Numbered from the stretch's first letter, positions 37,514 through 46,357 are shown. The stretch: 64,000 nucleotides of DNA from an uncultured Paracoccaceae bacterium (GCA_913061275.1 CAJXSR010000013.1:26708-90707); one strand, 5' to 3'. The notes: generated by a model from the letters alone, not told the origin. Numbers and translations are program-made.

Positions 37514-37610
37514 ATAATTATTGTATGAAGTTACATAAATTATTCCAACTGTTTTTTTATCTACAATTTTGCAAACTACGCTAAATGGATAGCTATCAGG
37601 AATATAGGCA
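37514..37610. promoter_or_regulatory. Divergent promoter region of the LysR / URO-D-family pair
   Basis: This 97-bp AT-rich gap contains an imperfect inverted repeat (ATAATTATTGTATG against GTTACATAAATTAT) starting at the LysR start codon, a plausible LysR box with A/T-rich centre. No other feature is visible. Confidence 0.4.
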
Positions 37611-38909
37611 ATGATAAAAGAATTTGATGTTTCAGAAGGGTGTAAACTGCTGTCACGTTGGCAGGCAAAAGATCCTGCCGCTTTGGAACGGTTGAAAGAG
37701 ATTTTTGATGCGGCCATAGCCGGCGAGTTTGATGCAGATTTCGCGCGCCCAACAGAAACGGGTGTGGTCAATGTAGGCGGTTCTTTAAATTTAATGACAC
37801 TGACCATTATGAATGACCTGTATGGCTACCAGTCAGCCGAGTTTTATAAGGGTGACCCCGAACGTTATGTGCGCACAACATTGTTGTCGCGTCGTTTGTT
37901 GGGCATGAATAAATTGTATGTCAGTTGGCCAGTTTACGGCTTTACCGCAGAGGCAATGGGGCAAGCTATGATGTATCCAGACAGGTTTCCACCAGGGGCT
38001 GATCCAGATGATATGCTTTTAACGCGGGATAATTGGCAAGATATTACCACTCCAGACTTTGAAAGCGGTATCCCTAAAATTATTACGGATATGATTGATA
38101 TCTATCAAAGGCTTACTGGTTTAGAACCTATCCTGCACTTAAGTGCTGCGTACAGCCTTGCGGCTGATACTTTCGGTCAAGAACCGCTTCTGGCAGCCCT
38201 AGTTCATGAGCCGGATTTTGCCAACGAATTGTTGGATATTTTGACCGATAAAGTCATTCAGCCTTGGGCTGACCATTTTTTCAAACGTTTCCCTAATGGT
38301 TGGTTGGAATTATCTGATGCATCAGGATCACCATTCTTTATAGGGCCGCAGAACTGTAAAGATATGGCTATTAGATCTACCCGTAGGTTGGTGGATGAAA
38401 ACCCTTGGGGGCATCGTGTGTATGATGCAAACTTCCGGGGTGATTACGTGACATTAGTCCAGAAGAAAAACAGATCTTCACGGCGTCGCGGGGCAAAAGC
38501 AGAAGTTATAACAAATCTGACACTGCAAGAACTGACAGATTTAAAGCATAGTGTTTGCCAAGATTATATCATTCGGTTGGATGATGATCGTGTGCCAATG
38601 CCTTTTTACGAAGAACAAGCTATTACTCGAAATGTACCGCTTTTTTTGGGCATTGGTGCAGGGCAGATTGATCGTAATAGTATTAAAGATATGGATGCCA
38701 CAAGAATAAGCATTCACGATACATCAACGGCTTATGTGGATGCGATAAAAAACGTAGCACAAAGGATTTCGAAGAATGGGTATGACACAAGAATACCGCC
38801 TTGGCCTGGTACAGTTTATTTTGAGGATATTAGTTCGGAATCTCAGTTTGAATTGATAGAGATGATTGTCAAAACGACTTTAACCAACGGGGCATTAGAT
38901 ATTTCATAA
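37611..38909 (+). CDS. Uroporphyrinogen-decarboxylase-family methyltransferase-like protein
   Basis: The 432-residue product has the URO-D/MtaA TIM-barrel character (SWPVYGFTAEAMGQAMMY, HLSAAYSLAADTFGQEPLLAALVHEPDFANELLD, then GIGAGQIDRN). It is longer than HemE (about 345) and resembles members of the MtaA/CmuA group, which move methyl groups from corrinoids or methoxy compounds. The H-x-C-then-C zinc motif of MtaA is not clearly present; the corresponding region reads DASGSPFF. Substrate is unknown. It is divergent from a LysR regulator, with an SDR gene convergent at the other end. Confidence 0.75.
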   Translation: MIKEFDVSEGCKLLSRWQAKDPAALERLKEIFDAAIAGEFDADFARPTETGVVNVGGSLNLMTLTIMNDLYGYQSAEFYKGDPERYVRTTLLSRRLLGMNKLYVSWPVYGFTAEAMGQAMMYPDRFPPGADPDDMLLTRDNWQDITTPDFESGIPKIITDMIDIYQRLTGLEPILHLSAAYSLAADTFGQEPLLAALVHEPDFANELLDILTDKVIQPWADHFFKRFPNGWLELSDASGSPFFIGPQNCKDMAIRSTRRLVDENPWGHRVYDANFRGDYVTLVQKKNRSSRRRGAKAEVITNLTLQELTDLKHSVCQDYIIRLDDDRVPMPFYEEQAITRNVPLFLGIGAGQIDRNSIKDMDATRISIHDTSTAYVDAIKNVAQRISKNGYDTRIPPWPGTVYFEDISSESQFELIEMIVKTTLTNGALDIS

Positions 38910-38913
38910 ACCC

Positions 38914-39720
38914 TTAATGAACGGCGGTATGAAGCGGGTCGATCAAGGTGCGCCCGCCATCAACATTTAAGACCTGCCCCGTGATAAAGCTGGAACTGTC
39001 GGTTGCCAAAAACTGGGCAACTTCTGCTACCTCTTTGGCCTCGGCAATGCGGCCCAACGGTGTGACGTCGGTAATTTGATCGTGCAGATCGTCATCACTG
39101 CGTAAGGCCTGTTGTAGGTTAGCAGACATAACAGAACCAATGGCGATGGCGTTAACCCGAATGCGATCTTTTGCAAGACTAACCGCCAGTGAACGGGTCA
39201 TTTGGTTCAAAGCGGCACAACTGACCGAGTAAGCCAGAAGATTAGGATGCGTGCGATCAGAGGCGATAGAACTGAGATTAACAATAGAACCTATGGTGTT
39301 ACCTAAGGCATCGCCATTATTCTTTGCGCTCTTAATCATTAACCTAGCAACGGATTGTGTTAATCTTAAATTGGTTAGGACATTTTGTTGAAACAATGCT
39401 TCAAAGCTGTCTTCTTTGGCGTCAAGCGGGTTGGATGGCAAAACTTGGCGGCTTGCATTTACCAAAATATCAATGCTGTCAAAAGAAGAAATTGTTGCCG
39501 ATTGAAGGTTGGCAATGGTTAGTCTTTGGCGAAGATCACCCGCAAAAAAGTGAGCCCGGTCACTGCCGATTGCATTGCACTCTGCCTCTAATTTATCTTC
39601 ATCCATATCGGTCAACATGACGTTGGCACCCTGTTCGATGAAATGCTTTGCAACAGCCAAACCAATGCCATTGGCGGCACCCGTAATAATGGCGGTTTTA
39701 CCCTCGATTGAAAAAGACAT
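38914..39720 (-). CDS. SDR-family protein with catalytic Lys replaced by Cys
   Basis: The 268-residue product has the classical SDR Rossmann motif TGAANGIG (13-20) and a Ser at VNLSSIAS (about 150). The active-site Y-x3-K reads Y164-SVS-C168, so the catalytic lysine is a cysteine. The cofactor-proximal NNAG is NASR. The C-terminal GRIAEAKEVAEVAQFLATDSSSFITGQVLNVDGG is standard. I chose the ATG at 39720. The protein may bind NAD(P) without normal catalysis. It ends 5 bases from the URO-D-family gene end. Confidence 0.85.
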   Translation of the reverse strand: MSFSIEGKTAIITGAANGIGLAVAKHFIEQGANVMLTDMDEDKLEAECNAIGSDRAHFFAGDLRQRLTIANLQSATISSFDSIDILVNASRQVLPSNPLDAKEDSFEALFQQNVLTNLRLTQSVARLMIKSAKNNGDALGNTIGSIVNLSSIASDRTHPNLLAYSVSCAALNQMTRSLAVSLAKDRIRVNAIAIGSVMSANLQQALRSDDDLHDQITDVTPLGRIAEAKEVAEVAQFLATDSSSFITGQVLNVDGGRTLIDPLHTAVH

Positions 39721-39822
39721 AAAGTGTGCGTTGTCCTGTGATTCTATTGTATTAGAATAAGGCAAATTGCCCATATGCACCAGAGATTACAGATAACATC
39801 ACTGGGAGCGGTTTGTGTTCAA

Positions 39823-40824
39823 CTACTTCGGTCGGGTTGCATAAATAACTTTATATTGCGACGATTGCATCACATAAGACCAAGTTTTGAAGTGCGCATC
39901 CAAGGTGGCTTCATAAGCCAGTTGTTTATTTGCAACCAGCCATAGCCGGCCTTTAGAAGTCAACATTTTCGAAGCTTGTTCAATAAATTTACGACCGATT
40001 GATGGTTCAGCTTTACGTGCAATATGAAAAGGAGGGTTCATTAAAATGAAATCATAAAGCGGCTTTGCTGGCATAGTTTGCACATCTTGCCAGTGAAATT
40101 GCACCCGTTGATCTGTAATATTTTGTTGCGCACAATTCAGGCTAATATGTTCGGCCTCATACAAATCAAGACTAGAAATTTCATGATAATTTTGTAAGGT
40201 ATGGTGGCTTAAATATCCCCATCCAGCACCTAAATCGGCACCTTTTCCCTTTAGCGGGTGGGTAATATTTTCACATAACAATGCACTAGCAGGGTCAATC
40301 GCGTCAGAGCTGAATATACCAGGGGCGGTATAAAATCCATCTTTATTCTTTGCAATATCGGCCAGATGCATCCAATCAGCAAAAGGGTTTTCAAGTTGAT
40401 TTTTGACAAGCCAAATCGTCTTGCCATGGCTTTTCGAATAACTTTCTTCAACGACTGTACGTTGCGCCACTGCTTTCAGAATACTTTCAATTCCATCGGT
40501 CTTTGCGCCGTCAATATACAGGCTTGCACCCTTATCAAGCAGTGCATAGGCCTTGGCTATATTTGCAAGGTTTTCGGGCTTGGATCGAGTTAATTCAACG
40601 ATAGCGGATTGTGCCAAAACGGGAAGGGATTGATGCGGGGTTATATCCATGCGCATTAATGCATCAAAGCTGGGTTTAAAGCTTTGTTGGCAATGCAGAT
40701 TTAAAGTATCAAAGTTACTAAATACTGAGCTCGCGTTAGCACGAATTACCAGTATTGTGCCCGCTTCTGGCATAGCTATTTCATGTGAAGTAAAGAATTT
40801 TTCAAGACGGATATTTTGGGTCAT
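39823..40824 (-). CDS. rsmC: Class I SAM methyltransferase, RsmC type
   Basis: The 333-residue product has a degenerate N-terminal half and a C-terminal methyltransferase domain (GKGADLGAGWGYLSHHTL near 193 and FILMNPPFH near 263), the arrangement of RsmC, the 16S rRNA G1207 N2-methyltransferase. NPPFH marks an amino-group methyltransferase. It runs toward the SDR gene and starts 19 bases after the clpS stop, so the two are probably co-transcribed. Confidence 0.85.
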   Translation of the reverse strand: MTQNIRLEKFFTSHEIAMPEAGTILVIRANASSVFSNFDTLNLHCQQSFKPSFDALMRMDITPHQSLPVLAQSAIVELTRSKPENLANIAKAYALLDKGASLYIDGAKTDGIESILKAVAQRTVVEESYSKSHGKTIWLVKNQLENPFADWMHLADIAKNKDGFYTAPGIFSSDAIDPASALLCENITHPLKGKGADLGAGWGYLSHHTLQNYHEISSLDLYEAEHISLNCAQQNITDQRVQFHWQDVQTMPAKPLYDFILMNPPFHIARKAEPSIGRKFIEQASKMLTSKGRLWLVANKQLAYEATLDAHFKTWSYVMQSSQYKVIYATRPK

Positions 40825-40843
40825 ATTAGGGTCAGGCGCAGGC

Positions 40844-41176
40844 CTATTCCTTTTCCAGTGTGCATTGTAATGGATGCTCGTGTTTGCGGGCTAAGTCCAT
40901 TACTTGGGCCACTTTTGTTTCTGCAATATCGTGGGAAAAAACCCCAACAACAGCGGCACCTTTTTTATGAACAGTCATCATGATTCCAATAGCGGTTTGA
41001 TGGTTGATGGCAAAGAAACGTTCCAGAACATGCACAACAAATTCCATCGGCGTATAGTCATCGTTTAGCAATAAAACTTTATACATCGGCGGACGCTTGG
41101 TTTTAGGCTTTGTCAAGATGACGGTGGCAGTGTCACTATTGGCGTCGTCGTCTGAGGCGGTAATGTATGGGATCAT
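40844..41176 (-). CDS. clpS: ATP-dependent Clp protease adaptor ClpS
   Basis: The 110-residue product carries the ClpS core ([29 protein letters not shown], then [20 protein letters not shown]). It binds N-degron substrates and delivers them to ClpAP. The N-terminal extension is typical. It is divergent from the D,D-carboxypeptidase gene across a 287-bp AT-rich gap. Confidence 0.95.
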   Translation of the reverse strand: MIPYITASDDDANSDTATVILTKPKTKRPPMYKVLLLNDDYTPMEFVVHVLERFFAINHQTAIGIMMTVHKKGAAVVGVFSHDIAETKVAQVMDLARKHEHPLQCTLEKE

Positions 41177-41463
41177 GTGTGTGTGTGTTCCAAAACAGAT
41201 ATAGAACAGTATATATCGCGGTTATTAAAAGAGAAAAGCTTAATCGGGGTCAAATTAGGCAATTTTAAGGCACGTGTTTAGTAGCTGCTTTGACGCAAAC
41301 CACTAAGTGTAGTGGTATTAAGTGAAATTAAAGAAAATTGTTGCTATATGAACACCAAATAAGTTTTGAACAAATAAGCATTCTCCCAAATTTGCCCGCG
41401 TGTTATTCTTTGCGCAATTACCGCAAAAGCGGCTGAGGCAGATAAAGCAAATCGGAGCAACCG

Positions 41464-42867
41464 ATGCTAAGGCAGATACATCACTGGTTAAGTGCCGTAC
41501 TTGTGTCCCTATTTATGGGGGTATTTATGGCAAATGGCAGCTATGCGGCCCCATATGCCGCTGTGGTTATGGATGCGCGCACGGGTCAGGTTTTGCATTC
41601 TCGCAATGCTGATACGCGTTTGCACCCAGCAAGTCTTACAAAAATGATGACGCTTTATGTAGTGTTTCAGGCCATTGAGCGTGGTGAGATCAGTTTGGAA
41701 ACCAAAGTAAGAATCTCCAGAAATGCAGCTAATGAGCAACCCTCAAAACTGGGTCTAAAGGCAGGGCAACGGATTGCGATAAAATACCTGATCCGAGGGG
41801 CAGCAGTTAAATCTGCCAATGATGCAGCTACCGCTTTGGGTGAAGCCGTTTCGGGCAGTGAAGCGGCATTTGCACGACGCATGACAGTGACCGCGCGCAG
41901 ATTGGGTATGAACCATTCAACTTTTAAAAATGCCCACGGATTAACCCGTTCAGGGCATTTGTCCACGGCCCGCGATATGACGTTTTTAGGGCGCCGTTTA
42001 TTTTATGATTATCCAAAATTTTACAACTTGTTTTCGCGACGATCAACTGATGCTGGCGTGCGAAAAGTTTCAAATACCAACCGCAAGTTACTGGCCAGTT
42101 ACCGTGGTGCTGACGGGATTAAAACTGGTTTCACAAACGCGGCTGGCTTTAACTTGGTGGCGTCAGCTGAACGCGGCAACAAACGTGTGATTGCAACCGT
42201 GTTTGGTGGTAGAACTTCTGCTTCGCGTAATGCCCGTGTGGCACAATTATTGGATATGGGGTTTCAGCGCGTAAATCCGCAGCTTGCCGAAAGTAGACCT
42301 GTCAAAGTTACCCCCGTAGTGCCAAACAAGCCCAAAACTATCAAAGTAGCCGTTAGCGGTGCGGTGCGCAAAAGTCCAATCCCTAAACTGCGCCCAAAAA
42401 TTGCTCCTGTTGTAGTGGCCGCCATTGATAAGTCTGAGGTGGAGCGCGCAATAGATCTTGCGATCAAAGAAGAGATCTTGGCGGTTCAACCGCAAACCAC
42501 TAAGCCTGTGCTACGCGAAGCCGAAGTGGTGCCAGTGGCCTTAACCCCGCAAATCGTTGTAGCCGAGTTACAGACATCAAATGAACCCCGCATTATTTCG
42601 CGCAAATCGACTTCTGGCAATGCGTGGGCCGTTCAAGTGGGTGCGTTTGGATCAAAGTTTGAAGCGGAAAAAACATTGTTGAAAACCGCCCTTAGTAATC
42701 TGGGGCCCCTTGATGGTGCTGAACGCAGAATTTCGCATGTTACTGTTAACGGTGCGCGTATGTACCGTGCCCGCTTTGTGGGTTTAAGTCAGGCGGATGC
42801 TAATAAAACATGTTCGCGGTTACGTGCCCGCAGTCACACTTGCCTGACTGTTTCACCTGGAAGTTAA
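41464..42867 (+). CDS. D-alanyl-D-alanine carboxypeptidase with C-terminal SPOR domain
   Basis: The 467-residue protein has a signal peptide (cleavage near SYAAPY) and an S11 peptidase domain with all active-site motifs: SLTK (Ser57/Lys60), SAN (117-119) and KTG (220-222). After a Pro/Lys-rich linker, residues about 390-465 form a SPOR domain (WAVQVGAFGSKFEAEKTL), which binds denuded glycan strands at division septa. It trims the pentapeptide in the periplasm. The stop overlaps the end of the convergent mipZ gene by 4 bp. Confidence 0.92.
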   Translation: MLRQIHHWLSAVLVSLFMGVFMANGSYAAPYAAVVMDARTGQVLHSRNADTRLHPASLTKMMTLYVVFQAIERGEISLETKVRISRNAANEQPSKLGLKAGQRIAIKYLIRGAAVKSANDAATALGEAVSGSEAAFARRMTVTARRLGMNHSTFKNAHGLTRSGHLSTARDMTFLGRRLFYDYPKFYNLFSRRSTDAGVRKVSNTNRKLLASYRGADGIKTGFTNAAGFNLVASAERGNKRVIATVFGGRTSASRNARVAQLLDMGFQRVNPQLAESRPVKVTPVVPNKPKTIKVAVSGAVRKSPIPKLRPKIAPVVVAAIDKSEVERAIDLAIKEEILAVQPQTTKPVLREAEVVPVALTPQIVVAELQTSNEPRIISRKSTSGNAWAVQVGAFGSKFEAEKTLLKTALSNLGPLDGAERRISHVTVNGARMYRARFVGLSQADANKTCSRLRARSHTCLTVSPGS

Positions 42868-43673
42868 AAGTTCACTTCAACATCAGGCAGCATAAGCGCA
42901 TTTACCAAATCACGTACTTCTTGGCGGGCAGCCAGATTTGACATACTTAAAGGCTCCTCTGTTACTTCGGGTAAATCCAGCAAAGTAAGCCCATTTGGAA
43001 ACAGTTCTTTGAACACAACACGGTCGGAAAACCCTGGGATCAGCTTGAATCCAATGCGCCGCGCTAAATCTTCAAGTGCTTCCCCGACACGGCGTTTATT
43101 TTTCATCGCTAGCGCGTGCATTCGGTTGCGGGTCACATACCAATCCATCGGTCGTGAACCCGTTTCAGCGCGGGCCTTACGTGCTTTCCAGACCATTTCA
43201 GAATAGATAGATGGGCCGATCACTTTGTTGGTTTCTCCGTCCACGCGCGCCAGCAAATCAAAATCTACAAAGCTATCGTTCATCGGTGTCACCAACGTGT
43301 CTGCCATCGCATGGGCCAGTTCACTTAATTGGGTGTAATTGCCCGGGCAGTCTGCCACGATATATTCGTTTGTTTGATCCAGCTGGTTAATACCGTCTTG
43401 AAACGCCCGCAATGTAGCTTGAAAGCCTGGCTCCATTCCCAGTTCACTGGGCTTTTTAAGCACAGCTGTTTCAGGAAACGGTAAACGAATACCAGTGCGT
43501 TCAATGTAAAGAATACGGTTTTGTATGTAGCGGGTCAGGGTTTTTTGACGCAGATCCAAATCCAATGCACCCACAGTTTTACCCGACCGCAATAGTGCCG
43601 TTAAAACGTGCATTGCTGTTGTGGATTTCCCTGATCCGCCTTTTTCGTTACCGAAAACAATGATATGTGCCAT
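42864..43673 (-). CDS. mipZ: Division-plane positioning ATPase MipZ
   Basis: The 269-residue ParA-like ATPase has the deviant Walker A motif GNEKGGSGKSTT near residue 8, a DLDLRQKTLTRYIQNR segment and YIVADCPGNYTQLSELAHAMADTLVTP, typical of MipZ. In alphaproteobacteria MipZ binds ParB at the poles and inhibits FtsZ assembly there. It is cytosolic. The position next to a septal carboxypeptidase is fitting but they are convergent. Confidence 0.93.
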   Translation of the reverse strand: MAHIIVFGNEKGGSGKSTTAMHVLTALLRSGKTVGALDLDLRQKTLTRYIQNRILYIERTGIRLPFPETAVLKKPSELGMEPGFQATLRAFQDGINQLDQTNEYIVADCPGNYTQLSELAHAMADTLVTPMNDSFVDFDLLARVDGETNKVIGPSIYSEMVWKARKARAETGSRPMDWYVTRNRMHALAMKNKRRVGEALEDLARRIGFKLIPGFSDRVVFKELFPNGLTLLDLPEVTEEPLSMSNLAARQEVRDLVNALMLPDVEVNF

Positions 43674-43787
43674 TCAATACCCCATTGCCCAAATCATTAA
43701 GGCATTTTCGCAACTATGCGTCATTGGATGTTCGATTACAATATTGTTTGTGAAATAGGAAGGGCCATAGAGGCAAGCCTAATTGTG

Positions 43788-44570
43788 TTATTGCCCAGAT
43801 TTAAAAGGCGTTGATAAAAGGTATTGTAAATCTGATGCATCATCTGCGGATGTTTTTTTCAATCCATAATTCACAGTTGATTGTTGTTTAAGTGGTTTGT
43901 CCAGATAAGTGCCAAATAATTTGTCCCACAAACATAGATCAACAGAATAATTGCTATCGGTTTCTGGTTGATAATCTGAATGGTGTAAGTGGTGCAGATA
44001 GGGTGTGATTATTATCTGTCTTAAACGCGTATCTAACCACGCGGGCCAGATAATACTTGAGTGGTGGCAAAGGTCTAATAGGAATATTAAAGTTGTATAA
44101 ACAAGGATGGTTTCCGCAACAAATCCAAACATAAAGGTAACTGTATTTAAAATTACGGCGATCAAGATAATTGCAATAGGGTGGTTTCGAAATGCGGTTG
44201 TAACGTCCAATTCCACGTCACTATGATGTACCTGATGTAATCGCCAGAATAAGGGTATTTTATGCATGGAAAGGTGAAACAGATACATCATGAAACTGAT
44301 GGTTACAAAGCTTAGAACTGAAGCAATTCCAAAAGGTATGTGAAGCCAATTTATTATCCCGTAACTGTTGGTTTTTGCAAAAACAGCAACCCCCGTGATG
44401 CTAAATGGTAATGCTAGATTTATGCCAGTGTTTATGACTAATAATGCAAAATTTGCGGGCCAACGTTTGCGCGTTTCTTTACGAGTACTTGCCGTGGTTG
44501 CCACAGACTCAATTACAACTATCAAGATTATTGCACCGATAAATATACTAGAGATAAGAATATTTTGCAT
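43788..44570 (-). CDS. Fatty acid hydroxylase / sterol desaturase family protein, last gene of exosortase cassette
   Basis: The 260-residue membrane enzyme contains the di-iron histidine clusters FHLSMHK, RLHQVHHSD and YLHHLHHSDYQ with four or five membrane helices, as in the fatty acid hydroxylase superfamily. Members hydroxylate lipids at membrane surfaces. It begins on the base after the stop of the 169-residue protein, as the fourth gene of the exosortase-like operon. Because archaeosortases and exosortases link protein C-termini to lipid, a lipid-modifying enzyme here could tailor an anchor; that link is inference. Confidence 0.85.
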   Translation of the reverse strand: MQNILISSIFIGAIILIVVIESVATTASTRKETRKRWPANFALLVINTGINLALPFSITGVAVFAKTNSYGIINWLHIPFGIASVLSFVTISFMMYLFHLSMHKIPLFWRLHQVHHSDVELDVTTAFRNHPIAIILIAVILNTVTFMFGFVAETILVYTTLIFLLDLCHHSSIIWPAWLDTRLRQIIITPYLHHLHHSDYQPETDSNYSVDLCLWDKLFGTYLDKPLKQQSTVNYGLKKTSADDASDLQYLLSTPFKSGQ

Positions 44571-45080
44571 TCACAAATCCTTATGCCAAACCTTAGACCA
44601 ATCCACAGTGTCTAGGCTATTGCAAGTGTCAGGTACCAAAAGAAGAAGTAATCTTTGTGATGGGACAAAACGCGTTAATGAAAATATTGACGCAAACGTC
44701 ACTTTTATGAAACGCAACGTGTTTCTAATACGGCTCCATTCATGTGTTATGCTATCGAAATAAATTACTTTCATCTGCAACTGGTTTAACGGTTCTCTTT
44801 GAAATTCTGTTGGTAGGCTTATTTTAATGGGCAGCTCAAAAAGTGTATAGGGATTGGAACAATCTGGTAAATGAAAACTGGTACTTCTGGTTTCTGTTCG
44901 CGCATCCCGTCTAGTCGTGGTGATATCATAGGCACCTGCGTCTATAATAATTTGCGTATATATCGAATGAAATTTGTATACTTTTCGCAAGTGTTCATAC
45001 TGTATATTCGCTTGAAACCGTGTTGCAGTAATCAACGAAGTTGTCAAAATAACAATGAATATCCAAAGCCAAAGACGCAT
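44571..45080 (-). CDS. Membrane-anchored unknown protein of the exosortase cassette
   Basis: The 169-residue product starts with one membrane segment (about residues 3-20), followed by a domain rich in Ile, Tyr, Arg and Ser that should lie in the periplasm. Two cysteines (C74 in LPDCSNP and C153 in PDTCNSL) may form a disulfide. Its ATG shares one base with the exosortase stop, so translation is coupled. I recognise no family. Position suggests a helper of the sorting enzyme, comparable to the EpsI-like proteins often encoded beside exosortases, but I see no clear EpsI sequence resemblance. Confidence 0.7.
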   Translation of the reverse strand: MRLWLWIFIVILTTSLITATRFQANIQYEHLRKVYKFHSIYTQIIIDAGAYDITTTRRDARTETRSTSFHLPDCSNPYTLFELPIKISLPTEFQREPLNQLQMKVIYFDSITHEWSRIRNTLRFIKVTFASIFSLTRFVPSQRLLLLLVPDTCNSLDTVDWSKVWHKDL

Positions 45081-45952
45081 TATACTTTTTTTCGAACCAA
45101 TACGCTAATGCAGCTGATTAGAACGATTATGATAAATTGTACAATGCCGAATATCGTGGCGCCATCACCAGTATGCCAAAAAACATACGCTTCATAGCCA
45201 GGTAACATTAACCCTATTCGGATTGCATTACCAACGGCGAGTAGAACAATCAATATTATCACATACTTTATGTCACCAAAAGACATAGGGCTTTTGTTAA
45301 ATGCTTTCATAGACGCGTAACATAAAAAACCAAACGATAAGTTTGTAAATACCGAACAAGCACCGATTAGTTGTATCCTCATGCCGCCAGGCGTTCCCAA
45401 ATACTGACCATCGGCCCAAACGTTGAAACCAATGCTGCTCCAAATAAAGGCAATAAGATCTACTTCGCCTATTAAAATAATGGATTTGAAAAACTGAAAT
45501 AAAACGGGTGAAATAAGTATATTTAGGGTCAGGGCAAAACAGACAAGTGCTATAAATTGATCTTGCCGGATGGCTTTTCGCCGTGTCCAGAACCAAAGCG
45601 CTAGCCCTCCTGTTACAAAGCCAATATCGTAAATAGACCCTGTTTGGCCAAAAACAAACAAGCTTAAAGCCGCACAAACAAAGAAAATATAATCTTTTAA
45701 TCTTGCAGGACGGGTATCAGGTTCCAATGTTATTAACTGGAGTAAAACATAGAAGGCAAGCAGAACAAATAGGTTCGTGTTTACAAGGGTTATAAAGAAT
45801 GACGCCAACCCCAAGCTTTCAAACCGATTGGAAAGAAAGCTGCATAGAATTAATATAAGTAATGCTAGGTACACATCAGATTTTTGAACCTTGCCTGTTA
45901 GTGATATACGTTTGGCATTGTTCAAGGATTGTAAATCTGACGGTGTGCTCAC
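45080..45952 (-). CDS. Exosortase/archaeosortase-family protein
   Basis: The 290-residue polytopic membrane protein has about eight helices. In the C-terminal third it carries the triad of the exosortase/archaeosortase superfamily: Cys199 in LIGACSVFTNLSF, Arg245 in GNAIRIGLML and His260 in FWHTGDGATIFG, each at the edge of a helix. These enzymes cleave and transfer C-terminal sorting signals (PEP-CTERM and relatives). The usual EACSG around the Cys is GACSV here, so it is a divergent member. The GTG start overlaps the TGA of the tiny upstream gene (GTGA), and its stop overlaps the next ATG by one base. Confidence 0.8.
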   Translation of the reverse strand: MSTPSDLQSLNNAKRISLTGKVQKSDVYLALLILILCSFLSNRFESLGLASFFITLVNTNLFVLLAFYVLLQLITLEPDTRPARLKDYIFFVCAALSLFVFGQTGSIYDIGFVTGGLALWFWTRRKAIRQDQFIALVCFALTLNILISPVLFQFFKSIILIGEVDLIAFIWSSIGFNVWADGQYLGTPGGMRIQLIGACSVFTNLSFGFLCYASMKAFNKSPMSFGDIKYVIILIVLLAVGNAIRIGLMLPGYEAYVFWHTGDGATIFGIVQFIIIVLISCISVLVRKKV

Positions 45953-46125
45953 TTATCTTGTTGTTTTTTATAGTACCGATAAGCACCATACCCAATGATT
46001 GCCACACCAAGCCCAACTGGGCCGCCAACAGCACCTGCAATGGGCAATGGCGCTGGTCCGCCTGCAAATGCAAATGTTGTAAATAATGTGCCATATAGTG
46101 ATGCACATATAAGATTAAGCTTCAT
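45949..46125 (-). CDS. 58-residue secreted CTERM-like peptide, putative exosortase substrate
   Basis: A short gene encodes 58 residues: a signal peptide (1-21, Lys2 then a hydrophobic core ending TTFAFA), then GGPAPLPIAG, a Gly/Ala/Val/Ile hydrophobic helix (about 30-47) and a basic tail YRYYKKQQDK. The order short Pro motif, helix, basic end is that of PEP-CTERM and VPLPA-CTERM sorting signals (APLP here). Nothing else remains after signal removal. AGGGG precedes the ATG by 6 bases. Its stop overlaps the exosortase GTG start, strongly suggesting a dedicated substrate or partner. Confidence 0.72.
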   Translation of the reverse strand: MKLNLICASLYGTLFTTFAFAGGPAPLPIAGAVGGPVGLGVAIIGYGAYRYYKKQQDK

Positions 46126-46306
46126 TGTTATCCCCTATTTAAATTTGAGGCTAGTAGATGATAGAAGTTGAATTTATGCAACTGAAATATCCAATGCTCT
46201 GTTGGAACATACCGTTATGAACGGTAAATGACTCGCTGGTGGGTGTAGTATGGAAGGAACCGTGGTTGGTTGGTGAACAGGCTATACTAACTTTGCCAAA
46301 ACCAAA

Positions 46307-46332
46307 AAAGCCGCCCCCAAAGGAACGGCTTT
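46307..46332 (-). terminator. Intrinsic terminator after rpmE
   Basis: On the minus strand AAAGCCG and CGGCTTT form a 7-bp stem with a 12-base loop, followed by a run of T's. It ends the rplS-rpmE transcript. Confidence 0.85.
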
Positions 46333-46357
46333 CTTAAACTCGAAAGGGTGGGTGTTC

